DNA from: Sipunculus nudus
Taxonomy: Eukaryota > Annelida > Sipuncula > Golfingiida > Sipunculidae
Assembly (NCBI GenBank): GCA_026874595.1
Contig: CM049320.1
Span: forward strand, 15,296,488 to 15,360,487
DNA length: 64,000 nucleotides
Direction of reading: 5' to 3'
The position numbers and the translations under genes were made by a program. Shown one piece after another: positions 24,741-35,325 of this stretch. The notes beneath the pieces were generated by a model. The model had not been told where the DNA came from and made no database searches. It saw nothing but the letters and a program-made list of their open reading frames with translations. Numbering within the stretch: the first letter of the stretch is position 1; each line of letters starts with the position of its first letter.

Positions 24741-26465
24741 TAAAAAGACTCTCACGGATTGATATCATATAATAAACCAACACCTTTTTCCTTTACTGTT
24801 TTAATGTAATAACTTTTTTTATATTAGATATTATATACTGACCAGAATTTACTATATTGGATTGAACAATAGATAATACTTTCATGGATTTATCGAACCT
24901 TGATATTATTAATTAATAATGATCCAACCTTTTGGTCCCGGTATTTCTAAAAATAAGCGCTTCACAAGGCCGCTTTGATGTCAAGGAATTAAAAAAAAAT
25001 GTTGTTTTCGGTTGGACCAATGGCCTTATCTGTTCACAGCGCAGAATATCTGTTTCTAAATGATATGTACATTCCTATTGATGTTCTCCATATTTAATTT
25101 ATTGCTCCATTGGTTATAATATAATAATTATATTTTTCACCTTTTGAACCATTAATAAATCTATGTTTTTCTTAACATTTTCATTAAATGAAATATTGCT
25201 CATATCTTGCCAATTTCGCTGTTCTCTGACTAAAATACAAGGCATCCTTGTACCCGGCACCCTCACATGCTATAAGAAGCAGTTACCAATTCCTATAAGA
25301 TTTTTTATCACCCTCCGATTAAACTAAAACACACTGAAGAAAACACACAGACCTCAGATTTCCGTCAGCTTCCCATTACAATGATCCACGTTAGTGTGCT
25401 TGGTGTTCTATTTTTGGCAAGCAATATACTGAGGAGCCTCAAATCTTCCATACTTTCGACGAATTGAGGTCATCTCTGATGCATTTGAAACCGGCGTTTT
25501 ATCTGAAGCGCAAGATGTGTTCCTATCCCATTGCCCTAAACTCTCTAGACAAAAAGTATTAAGGAAAATGTGAACTGAGTTAAGTGACAAGGTAAGTCGA
25601 TCTTTTTCGGCCGATGAAAACATAAACCGGGTCATGAGGTCAGGAGGCCGCGGGATGTTTCCAATTTATGACACCGATTATCATTCATATTTTATTGCTC
25701 AAACAGCTGGAAGGAAGAGCATGGCTTGTCAATCACGTGGCCGAAATTACGTCAACGAAAAGGGTTCCCAGGTAAAACCCACTTGGCTTCTTCTCATTGG
25801 ACTTAGTGGGGAACCTTTTTGCTTTGAAATCGTTTGCAAGGATTACATGGAGCTAAGAAATTCAATGAATACTATATTGAATAGAATTATTTCAGACTAA
25901 TATTTCCCCAGGACTAGGGATTTCGCTAATATTTATTATTTCACGTTTTCAGATATGTAGCAAAATATTTGTTTACTTTATTTTGAACCGCTTGTCCAAT
26001 CAATAGCAATTTTTAGACAAATTTACTCAATACACAGCTATGGTAGCCTTCTCTCTGTGAGGTGTTATGGTAGGTAATGCTTATCACTCAATTAGTCAGA
26101 AAATGTTTTAATTTTAGTTTTCCTATCATGGTCAACTGTACCATTCAACAACGGAAATTAAATGTGTTACAAATCACAACATTTTACGATTTCAGGTGTT
26201 TAAATAAATGATGTTAAAGATAGTACCAACTATCCAAGGAACATCAGGAGCTGTTAGCATAGAATGTTGAAGACATACTTCTATGCCACAACCACGACAG
26301 CCATCTATTAAATAGCTACATAAATTCTTTTTTAATCCAGTTTGTATTTTGCAATCATTTCGATTTTAAAAAGGGTTTTTGCCAAGTTTTGGGGATATGT
26401 GGGTATCACCTATATCACTCTTACTTTGTTAAACAAATGGCGGGGTACTATTTATGTCTCAAGGT
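24741..26465. other. No gene recognised
   Basis: A strong 5' splice-site-like string (ACAAGGTAAGTCG) occurs at about 25586-25598, but all three frames upstream close within a few codons, so at best it would belong to an untranslated exon. The frame at 25634-25900 has no recognisable domain. Confidence 0.5.
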
Positions 26466-26620
26466 CCTTGTTGAACGTTATGGGTTTCAACCGGAACAAC
26501 TTTCAAGGTTCCGGGAAAAAGCTCATAGGTACTTCATCGTGAACTGAGTAGGAGACCTTGAAAGGTTCTTTGTGGAATCCTTGTTTGAGGTTCTTCAAAG
26601 AACCGTTAACAAAGTTTAGA
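26466..26620. repeat. GGTTCTTTAAAGAACC-type inverted repeat element, fragment 1
   Basis: Contains AAGGTTCTTTGTGGAATCC and GAGGTTCTTCAAAGAACCG in close succession, so the segment is rich in self-complementary AAGAACC/GGTTCTT words. A similar patch lies at 28757-28870. Probably MITE debris; boundaries are unclear. Confidence 0.35.
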
Positions 26621-26699
26621 GTTTCATGGAAGTCATCGATTTACAGGACCGAGTTTGTAGGCCGCTATGGAACAAATCTTTTTAACTTCGTTTATATCT

Positions 26700-26800
26700 A
26701 TATAGTAAAAGTAATAGTTAAAGGTGAAAAAATGGTGTAATAGTAAGAGTAATAGTAATAGATGGATTTAGAAGTAATAGTTATAGTTATAGTAAAAGAA
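26700..26800 (+). repeat. AGTAAT-type minisatellite
   Basis: Irregular repeats of AGTAATAGT/ATAGTTATAGT words. Confidence 0.7.
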
Positions 26801-27339
26801 CCCCTGTAATAGGGCCCAACCCATAACTGATTCTGCATCCATTTATTCCTACAAGGGTTAGTACCGGGTAATAAGTTATGTTTTGAAGAATTCAACTTGA
26901 ATATTAAGACATATGTATGACACGTAAATAAACAGGATGGACAATGATATATGTCACACACCCTTACCCAAATAAACACGCATATACAGAATTCATTTTG
27001 GGTAGAAGCCCTCAGCTTTACTGTCTAAATTTGATGGAAATTCTATATAGGTTATTTAATATTGTTCATCGACTTGTCCTCTAATCCTAAAAGGGGGAGA
27101 GAAATATAGTAAAGGAATAATGTTCCAACAAGTGTGCAGATGGCAGATACTAACTGCTTTGTGCTCGGGAATAGTTGTCAAACTGTTTAAAAAGCAGTGA
27201 TGTGCGACTTTTCGTTAAGCGGCGTGGGAATTAATTAGCAGTCGCGTCATGCGTTGGGAGAGACAAACGTTTTCCATTTTTCTCTCTCTTTGTACGCGAG
27301 AAAAGGGTTGTGTAAGAATGTTATATGTGTCTATAACTT
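26801..27339. other. No gene recognised
   Basis: Unique sequence up to the diffuse 3' edge of LTR copy 3. Confidence 0.5.
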
Positions 27340-28104
27340 AACATTTTTTTATTATAAGAATAAAGAAGTATTCTTAAACGAATATTTTTAATCACATGAA
27401 CCATAGTAAACTAATATTTTTTTTTATTTACAACAACATTTTTATATATTGAACAAGTAATCCTATTTTGATTTTTCTAACAAGTTTGTACTAAATCAAT
27501 ACAATTAAACAGTTTATGAGCGGTATAACACCAAATCAATGCAATCACACAGTAAAATAAAAAATGTGCACATTACCTGGATACCACCGTCACAACGATA
27601 AGTTCTTTCAATGTATACTCTCCGAGAATAACAGTCCCATGTAAAGCTCTTGTAACAATCCAGAAAGTAAACTGAAGTCCAAACAAGACTCGTCACAAAA
27701 TCTAGGAGAAAGTCTGTAGAAAACTTATAATTGCCGCACTCATCGGATAAGGTCCCAGAAACTGACACACACGCTTCTGCGTCCGCTGGAATCTTTTCTG
27801 CTCTCTCTCTCTCTCTCGGCTCTAAAACACAGCCCCTTAAATAACTTTTCACCTCAAGCCGAGAAGCTTCTATTTCTCGAACATTCGAAGAACCTAACAC
27901 AATACACGATAAACATGCCTTCAGGAATCATCTAGAAAAACGTCGCTGTGTCTCTACACACCAGGGTCCACACGTGACCTCGGCCAGGCGAGAAACCCCC
28001 AAGTTAGCATGACAACGAGAGTTCAGCCAGTACGGATTAAACATAGAGTGCAACAACAACACGAGTTACGCCCGTGTCACACGATAAAAAGAGCACCAGT
28101 AACA
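27340..28104 (-). mobile_element. LTR of the LTR retroelement family (copy 3)
   Basis: On the minus strand it starts TGTTACTGG at 28104. It shares with copy 1 AGAGACACAGCG followed by TCTAGATG, the GCTCTTGGCTTGAGGT-like phrase, the TTTTAGAGxCGxxAGAGAGAG run, GGACCTTATCCGATxAG and ATTGATTTAGTAC. The 3' side (27340-27480) is diverged and its end is uncertain. The open frame on this strand (27514-27900) is the LTR itself, not a gene. No polypurine tract or primer-binding site is evident. Confidence 0.65.
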
Positions 28105-28204
28105 ATGTATAGGAAGGTCATCCACGTAATCAATTGGAGAATATAGACTTATATTTTATATATCACAATATTCGGTAATTAATACTGATTACAATTTGGT
28201 ATTA

Positions 28205-28420
28205 CAAGTAGAGTGAAACCCCGGGGTTGCGGATTACCCTCTTGGGCGGACACTCCGCGTAACCGACAATCTTGGTAAGACCCAACGTTTTACTATTTTA
28301 AGAACAACTCTAGGGCGGACACCTCGATATTCAGGACAACGGACACTTTTCGTCCGCCAATCCGTTAAAATCAATTTTAATGTATGAACTCCATACATGC
28401 ATGTGTGAAGTACATTGGTT
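28205..28420. repeat. Fragment of a GCGGACACC-type DNA-transposon repeat
   Basis: Phrases such as AGTGAAACCCCGG, GGGCGGACACTCCGC, GGGCGGACACCTCG and GGACACTTTTCGTCCGCC resemble a common class of Tc1/pogo-like MITEs in marine animals. Only one inverted end is visible, so the boundaries and class are tentative. Confidence 0.35.
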
Positions 28421-28545
28421 CTTGTACATTTAAAACCGGCCATGACCCACGTGTAGCTGGAGTTAATTGAATATTAGTTCTTGTGCAGGCAGATGATAAT
28501 TAGATAGATTAAGTCGCCAGACAGTTATCTTTCCCATACTCCACA

Positions 28546-28548
<3 letters not shown>

Positions 28549-28597
<49 letters not shown>
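28549..28597. repeat. (AT)n microsatellite
   Basis: Uninterrupted AT run. Confidence 0.95.
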
Positions 28598-28599
<2 letters not shown>

Positions 28600-28756
28600 T
28601 ATACAAAAACAAATAGAAAAAAAACATAAACAAAAAAGTGTTACCTCAAAAAAAATATTATATACTCTTTGAATGTCGGGAGACCATTCATCGACGATTG
28701 TATCTTTTTTTTCAAATGAACCCGCGCATGCCCAATTCAATTATCGGCACATATCC

Positions 28757-28870
28757 ATGTGGAACCTCAGCATAGAAACCTCAAAGAAGAAAAAAAGGTT
28801 TCCTGAAGGAACCATGGTTTCTAGATGGAACCATTTGGTTTCTTGAAGAATAACAAAGAACCCTTTTTGC
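28757..28870. repeat. GGTTCTTTAAAGAACC-type element, fragment 2
   Basis: Repeated GGTTTCCTGAAGGAACCATGG, GATGGAACCATTTGGTTTC and AAAGAACCC words; related in style to 26466-26620. Confidence 0.35.
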
Positions 28871-29221
28871 TTAGAGTTAAGTTGAGATATATATCCGACA
28901 AAGTATTTCCAGTTAACGTCATGATGCCATGCAGATGCCAATAATGTCGCACAATTTACGCAAAATGTCGTTGAAATGACAAAGAATCCACGGCGCCCAT
29001 TATGTCGCATGATTATATAAAATTATATCTGAAAATATTTAATATTAGCCAGACAACACCCTCGTTTATTCCTCTAACAGCCAGCCCAATATACGCTCGG
29101 CGATAGACTATCATCTTGTTTGAAGCACTCCACTGGTTCCTGTTAAGAATCAGAATACGATGAATATAAAGCAATTTAACATGTGTCGCCATTTGTCAGA
29201 ATTCATGGGATAAATTTAATT

Positions 29222-29465
29222 ACCCCCGCCAAGGAGGTTATGTTTTTGTCGGCGTTTGTTTACTTGTCTGTTTGTCTGTCTGTTAGCAACATTACTAACA
29301 AATTTATTAACGGATTCCGATGGAATTTTTAGAAAGGGGGGGGGGGGGTGATCCGGTTCAACATCTGGATCCTGAATTATTTTAAAGAAAAAAAATGCTG
29401 CATTTCTGACAATATCATATGTCGTAGGTCTGCGTTCTCTGGGTGATTTTCTAGTTCTTATACTG
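29222..29465 (+). repeat. CCTCCGCC-headed dispersed repeat (family C), copy 1
   Basis: Starts CCCCCGCCAAGGAGGTTATG, then TTTTTGTCGGCGTTTG, TGTTTGTCTGTC repeats, GATCCGGTTCAACATCTGG and ends GTCTGCGTTCTCTGGGTGAT. The same ordered blocks are at 30825-31114, and the tail block recurs at 60211-60288. This architecture is widespread in marine invertebrate genomes; its transposition class is not evident from the sequence. Confidence 0.75.
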
Positions 29466-29579
29466 AGATATTTCTATACAAGGATTCTGATCGATAAACG
29501 GTACTAACTGATATATATATTTATTAATATGTTTGGAATAAGATGGAACACAACTGATAAATTAAAAGGAGATGCACTA

Positions 29580-29582
<3 letters not shown>

Positions 29583-29631
<49 letters not shown>
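29583..29631. repeat. (AT)n microsatellite
   Basis: Uninterrupted AT run. Confidence 0.95.
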
Positions 29632-29634
<3 letters not shown>

Positions 29635-30824
29635 AAAGTCCCGTCAGATGCTAAATTACACACAACAATAGGAAAGCTTCAACTATATCCATCTAATATG
29701 CTAGCGGCAAGATTGCTACCGTACTAGCAACTGTATTTTTTTCTGAACATACGGGTATAGGAAAATATTGAACTCTTGTAATACATCTTTAAAAAGTGCT
29801 TTATTAGTGGTTTTATAATGATGATATAAACAGATGAGCTAGATTTTTTATTTAGTCATTTTGTGTGACACGTGTTGAGATAACAACCAGTAGCATTCAG
29901 AATTAATTGTTGCAAATGACATAAATTGATTGACAGCCCCGCCACCAAGGCAGCAGGGTTATACTTTATGACCTTCATCTATGTAGAAAACTGAGCAGCC
30001 TTTATATATTTGACAAGTGCATTGCTTTAACTATTCCTGGATCACGCCAAACTCTACTCTAGGAACTAAAAGACAGCTGCACGGGGGCTTTTTATGTATT
30101 GACCCTGGTGTGTACCGAAAGCGGGTCACATGTTTTCTTGTTCTGACAAGCATGGTGAAGAAAACGCTGAAATAAGTCAGTTTGCTAAATATCGGATTCA
30201 AAACCTATCTGGTTAAACCATTCTTTTTTTTACGCCGATCGTTTAATTTTCTATGATAGAGGTAACCGCTTCCTTTGTTAATGCTAGATTAACGTTATAC
30301 CGGTACTAAGTACATCTGCAGTATTCCATTCCGGTTTCGGACTACGTGACATGAGATCACCCGTGACAATTCTGGCAACCCACAAGGCTCATCGCCCCAT
30401 TCCTGTGGGTCCTGCGCGTGTCATCCCCATTGCAAGGCAAAAACATCGTATAACCCCAGTAAGGGGTGATTGAAGCAAGACTATTGGGCAAAGTCTCCGC
30501 ATTAAACCTGCCGTATCGGATGAGGTTTTACATAACGACCTCCCGTTTTTGAGTCCCTTGCGCTATCCTAGACCAAGGAAGATGGCAAATTTGACGCCGA
30601 ATTATCTCGATGTAAAACCTGGCGAATGATGGGCAAATCGCTGAGTTAGCGTGTGACGCCAACACGATATATTAGAACAGTGACACTATGCAAGCATGTT
30701 GTGACACGATACTATGAGAAGTCTACGGTTTTCCACGATTGAGCTACAACTTACTGACGACGCCCATCCTACTCTCAGCATATTATCTCACGACGTAAAC
30801 CCAGTGATTCCATGACAATATAGT
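29632..30824. other. Unique sequence, richer in GC at about 30300-30760
   Basis: No exon or repeat recognised. All frames in the GC-richer part are broken by stops. Confidence 0.5.
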
Positions 30825-31114
30825 AACCTCCACCAAGGAGGTTCCGTTTTTGTCGGCGTTTGTTTGTTTGTCTGTCTGTTTGTCTCTCTCTTTGTCTGTT
30901 AGCAGCGATACGCAAACAGTTATTCGTGGATTTTAATAGAAATTTCAGGATAGCTCGGCAATGATACAAAGAAAAATTGATTTAATTGTAGTGTGATCCG
31001 GATCGCCATCTGGATCAAGAATTTTTTTAAAGCTGCATTTCTGACAATGTCATATTTGGGTAATGGACTATTTAGGCGGGGGTATGCGCTCTGTGAGTGC
31101 TTTTCCAGTTCTAT
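30825..31114 (+). repeat. Dispersed repeat family C, copy 2
   Basis: ACCTCCACCAAGGAGGTTCC head, TTTTTGTCGGCGTTTGTTTG, CTGTCTGTTTGTCTC, GATCCGGATCGCCATCTGG and the GGTATGCGCTCTGTGAGTGC tail, in the same order as copy 1. The overlapping open frames on either strand here are repeat-derived. Confidence 0.8.
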
Positions 31115-32174
31115 ATAATTTCGGAGTTTGTATGTTGTGCAACCAAGAAAAAAAAAGCACCGCAAGAAGCTGTCTGGAGGCAGACCTGAGTCTTGATTCG
31201 TTAAATGCAAATGAGAAGGCAACATACGTACATAAAGAAAGGACAATGTGGGCGAGGTTGTTGCTAAGACCTCAGTATGGACTGTGTGAGAGAACAAAAC
31301 ACGCTGCTGTAACAAGAAAAACAGTCTTAAGTGGGAAATCCCCCTAAAGGTACAGCTTAAGTCGTGATCATTTGTGATGAAATTTCATATCACGATGGTT
31401 CCCGCGTTATGACATCAATTTACGACTGGCACGATACTGTTATGACTTCCATACGACATCTGGTTTTCGACTTATTTTCAGCATTTAAAATAATATATCA
31501 CCGTATAACTAGAGACATTTTACGACCATTGCTGCTTGTTAAAGACACCCGTGGCATCCTCTTGACTTAATTATTAACATAAGCGCAATTAGGTGCCCCC
31601 CTCCCTTTTTTTCAACCAGGGAACAAACCATGTAATGCCCCCCCCCCCACACACACACACTTTGCTAATTAAATGATTGTAATTTTGTCATTAAATATAG
31701 GGGCGCTCACTGCAAATTGTAAAAAAATTACAAGTTGTTAACAAAAATATGTCGCGGTGTAGCAAATTTTATTCAAATATCAATGATGTGCCTTGTTTAA
31801 GAAATTAAAAAAATATTAAAAATGACTGACAATATGATATGACTCCCGTTTCCACGACACCGCGGTAATCATCTATTAAACGCTCAAAGAAAAAAAAACA
31901 TTATGCAGGTTATATAAATTCGAATTTTAAAGGAAAACTTATTACTTTTTCTTGGTTTCTGAAGCAATAGTATTCGATATTGTTTTATTCTCAAATTGCT
32001 TCAATAAAGCTTACATTTTGATTAAAAAAATAAACAAATCCTACACCGCAGTACGGGACATCCACGTCCAGACCCTTTAGCCGGTACCCACACTCGACTG
32101 TGGCGATTCCCTGAAAACAATTACACTTATCCCCCCCCCCCCCACCCAACTGGATTCTGGAGCCCCACTGATAA

Positions 32175-32220
<46 letters not shown>

Positions 32221-33531
32221 TTAATTAAACTATGTTGAGAAAATGAGACATGGGTCGCGTCCCTGATTATCAGGATGTCAAAATGTGGTGATTCGAAGTG
32301 GGAAGTGGCTTGAGGGCCTAAAGAAAAATATATGTATGCCATAGATCACTCACGCGATCTTGTAAACACAGTACAGCTCTGCCCGCCGATAAGGTGACAC
32401 CTCCCCTCATCCTGTGCAGCACATTTTTCAAACTTTCTTCCCCCTCCCCCCTTTGGAAAATGTAAACAAATCGCCCCCTGACTAAATGGCAATAGATCCT
32501 TAAAACTATAAAAAAAACTCTTCGAAGCCGTTCATGATATGTTTAGTGAAGTTAACGTAAGAGAAAGCAAAGACCGGCGGCAAAAATATAATACCTCCGC
32601 CATGTGGTATGATGAAGCCTTCTGAGAAGCACCGTTCAATATTATGTGCGAGAGTAAAGAGGAACCTACTTAATTACTCTTAACGTATAGGAAAAACAGA
32701 TGCATAACTAGTACTGGGGACCCCCTCCTCAAAGGTCGTTTCAGCATTTCTGATCTTTATGCAGCTGTTCATATGTATTATGAATATGAATAAGTGAAAT
32801 TAATAAATCTTAATGTTTCTGTAGAAATCTTCATTTCTTTCCCTAGTTTAAATATATTTAAATATTCATCTTCATTCAAGGCGAGGTCTTGACGTGACCT
32901 CTCATGTCAAGATGTCATGTTCAATTCATTTCTCTTTATAGATATATTTAAGGCGCTTTTGGAATCAGGATATTTGGGGTAACAGAGCACCCAAAATGAG
33001 GAAACCCAGTGTTATTATAGATAAAACATGCTAAAACGACTTTCGGGAGAGGGCTCTTCCAGTGCTTATTTAATCGACCATCCCCCTCCCCTAATTTGTG
33101 TTGTATGTATGTTGACCTGCAATTAACGACTTTTTGGAAACACTATATGTTTTGGCTTCGCATATGAGGTTGATGCTATATCTGCTTGCGTTTTATATTT
33201 TGTTGGCGGCAGCATCAGCGACGAAGTTTTTATTCAATTTTCAGAAAAAAATAATAAAAATATTATGTGATCACGCGGGAAAGATTCAATATACCCTATT
33301 ATAGACCCTGGAGACTCTCCTTCTGGACACTAACTCCTTCAAGTGCACATCAAACGTTAAATTTATAATATTAAGGGGTTGTTCCGTGAAGATGCGTTCC
33401 GGCAGATCAGATCTAGTAGGCTACAAGCGGAATATTCATAATTTCGATATGCGACCTGGACATCCGGGTTTTAGTTTGTGATGTTACGGGGTGACATCAA
33501 AGCGGACCGAACTGTCTCGCAAGTGAAGCTT
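31115..33531. other. No gene recognised; microsatellites and C runs
   Basis: C runs with CA repeats near 31638-31661 and a C run at about 32131-32143. Otherwise AT-rich without a convincing exon. Confidence 0.5.
32175..32222 (+). repeat. (ATT)n microsatellite
   Basis: About 16 perfect ATT units. Confidence 0.95.
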
Positions 33532-33660
33532 GCTTTGCTAGCGAAGTGGTTGGTACGCCAGACTTGTCAACCACCGACATGGGTTCGAATCCCGGATCGG
33601 CCGAGTATTTTCCCCTGAATAATTTGTCTTCATAACAGTACACAAAATGGTAGACCCATG
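33532..33660 (+). repeat. tRNA-derived SINE head
   Basis: A good A box (TAGCGAAGTGGTTGG, from 33539) and a perfect B box (GGTTCGAATCC, 33582-33592) have correct spacing, with a seven-base anticodon-like loop between. The predicted acceptor halves (33532-33538 and about 33596-33602) do not pair and the T stem has a mismatch, so this is a SINE head and not a tRNA gene. Confidence 0.55.
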
Positions 33661-34739
33661 AGCGGTCATGAGAAACTAATCAGGATACGGTTTGATAAGA
33701 GCGCGGGGATGCGACACAAAAGTGCTCCTATGACAGCGTCCAGGCGAGAATCTATTTGCGGAGGAAGTATGGTGAAAATGAGACGTGTATCGGCAAAGTT
33801 TAGAGGGGAATAACGCTTTTTTGTCCCACGCCCAAATGATAAAATTAAGTAGGATGAATTGCAACATAAAAATAAACCAGCAATTAGAATCTTCAAAAAT
33901 GCGTAAATGACTAGATCTATACATATATTTCACATAATTTGATCCGGTGCTGGAATTGTACTGACCGTTTCTATGGAAAATTGCCTATAATACTGTTTCT
34001 CTGACAGGAACAAACAGACAGTTTTGATTGTATATTTTTATTATTTTTAGTTGCTCACATCGAGGAATAATCGAATTTCGCAAAATATCAAAGTTGAGGT
34101 ATGTAGTATCCTTGTATTATTCTCGTTTTGTACTCCTAATTGAAAACTGGGATATATCATGTTGTAAAAACACTAATCACTATAACATATCTAGGACATA
34201 TAATCAAATAATATAAGGTATATGAGACTCACCCCGCTTTAGATAGACATCTAAATTGACAAAACGTACTCGTTCATGTTATGATGACAACCAGATCTTC
34301 TTATTTAGGGCGTTCACATCTGTCACGTATGTTCACGTATGTCATTCCTTTCTGCTGCCAATGTCTCCAATTAAATAAAGAGATCAATAAAGAAGAGTGA
34401 GGAATTAAAACCATCTCAGATGACAAATGGCATCCTGGCTTAGTATAAAGGGGTCAACCGTAACATATCCGCATTGGTACATAAAGAGGTGTCTTTTTCA
34501 TATTTCCCTATACTTCATGCATAGTGAACCTGTATTTATCTCGTTCACATTGCACATTCAAGTTGAATATTATATGGCTTTTAATGATATTGTCTGCGAT
34601 TATATCAAAAACTAAAATTGTTGCTGACCTCCGGTAACTATAACGACTCTCGTAGAAAGACCAGTCTGTTGGTCTATTTGTGGCAGATGCAAAACAGAAC
34701 TTACATAAGATCTGCTACATCCTCATTCTATGTCCCGAA
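33661..34739. other. No gene recognised
   Basis: AT-rich; short open frames only, with no domain or splice context. Confidence 0.5.
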
Positions 34740-35325
34740 ACGTAGCCCTGACAACCCGACTCAGTAGGCAAAAGGGTATTTGGTCTGGTAATCCTGCTCG
34801 AGTTGGGTTACAAGTAATATCGGGGAAGGTATCGCACTTGCATCAGGTTGCATTCATATTGTGGAAAAAAGACCAAACTCAATATTATGCTAAGAATGAC
34901 AAATAAACACAATAATATAATTGTGAGCTCACAACCCTAACTGAAACAGCGTCTCCACGGACGCGGGTCATATCCGGTATCGCCTGCAAGCTGTCTGCGT
35001 CCTGTAACCTGTGCGAGCCATGCTTGTGATTATACGGTCATAAAATCAACAAACATGCCGAAGGGTTTACCAATTTGCTGGGTTAAAACGGAACTTTTCT
35101 CGCTCATATTTGGTATTTTTAGATAGAACACAAAAAATCCTAACGATTGGTCTGGTTTATGTTGATTGACAGTGTACCTGTAGGCCATGAAGCGTTGTCA
35201 GAAATGACGAAAATATTTGCATCTTCATAATGCCTTATAATGCATTCTTCAGACTTAGATGAAATGACACTCTGGCGCCAGTAGTCTGGTCGTAATGCCA
35301 GAGGGGCGATATGACGCTACCCGAA
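34740..35325 (-). repeat. Dispersed repeat B, copy 2 (uninterrupted)
   Basis: Reverse-complement match to 14855-15324 plus 19771-19905. Where copy 1 carries the foldback element, this copy reads CCACAATATGAATGCAACC without a break. It is therefore an empty-site witness. Confidence 0.75.

Noticed and set aside
27514-27900. 128-codon minus-strand frame
   Set aside because: It falls entirely in LTR copy 3, aligns with non-coding LTR sequence in copy 1 and is not conserved as a frame there.
31063-31347. Overlapping plus and minus open frames of 94 and 131 codons
   Set aside because: The left part is the tail of dispersed repeat C, and no domain, start context or splice site supports the remainder.
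33532-33604. tRNA gene
   Set aside because: Boxes A and B are good, but the acceptor halves do not pair and the T stem has a mismatch; a SINE head fits better.
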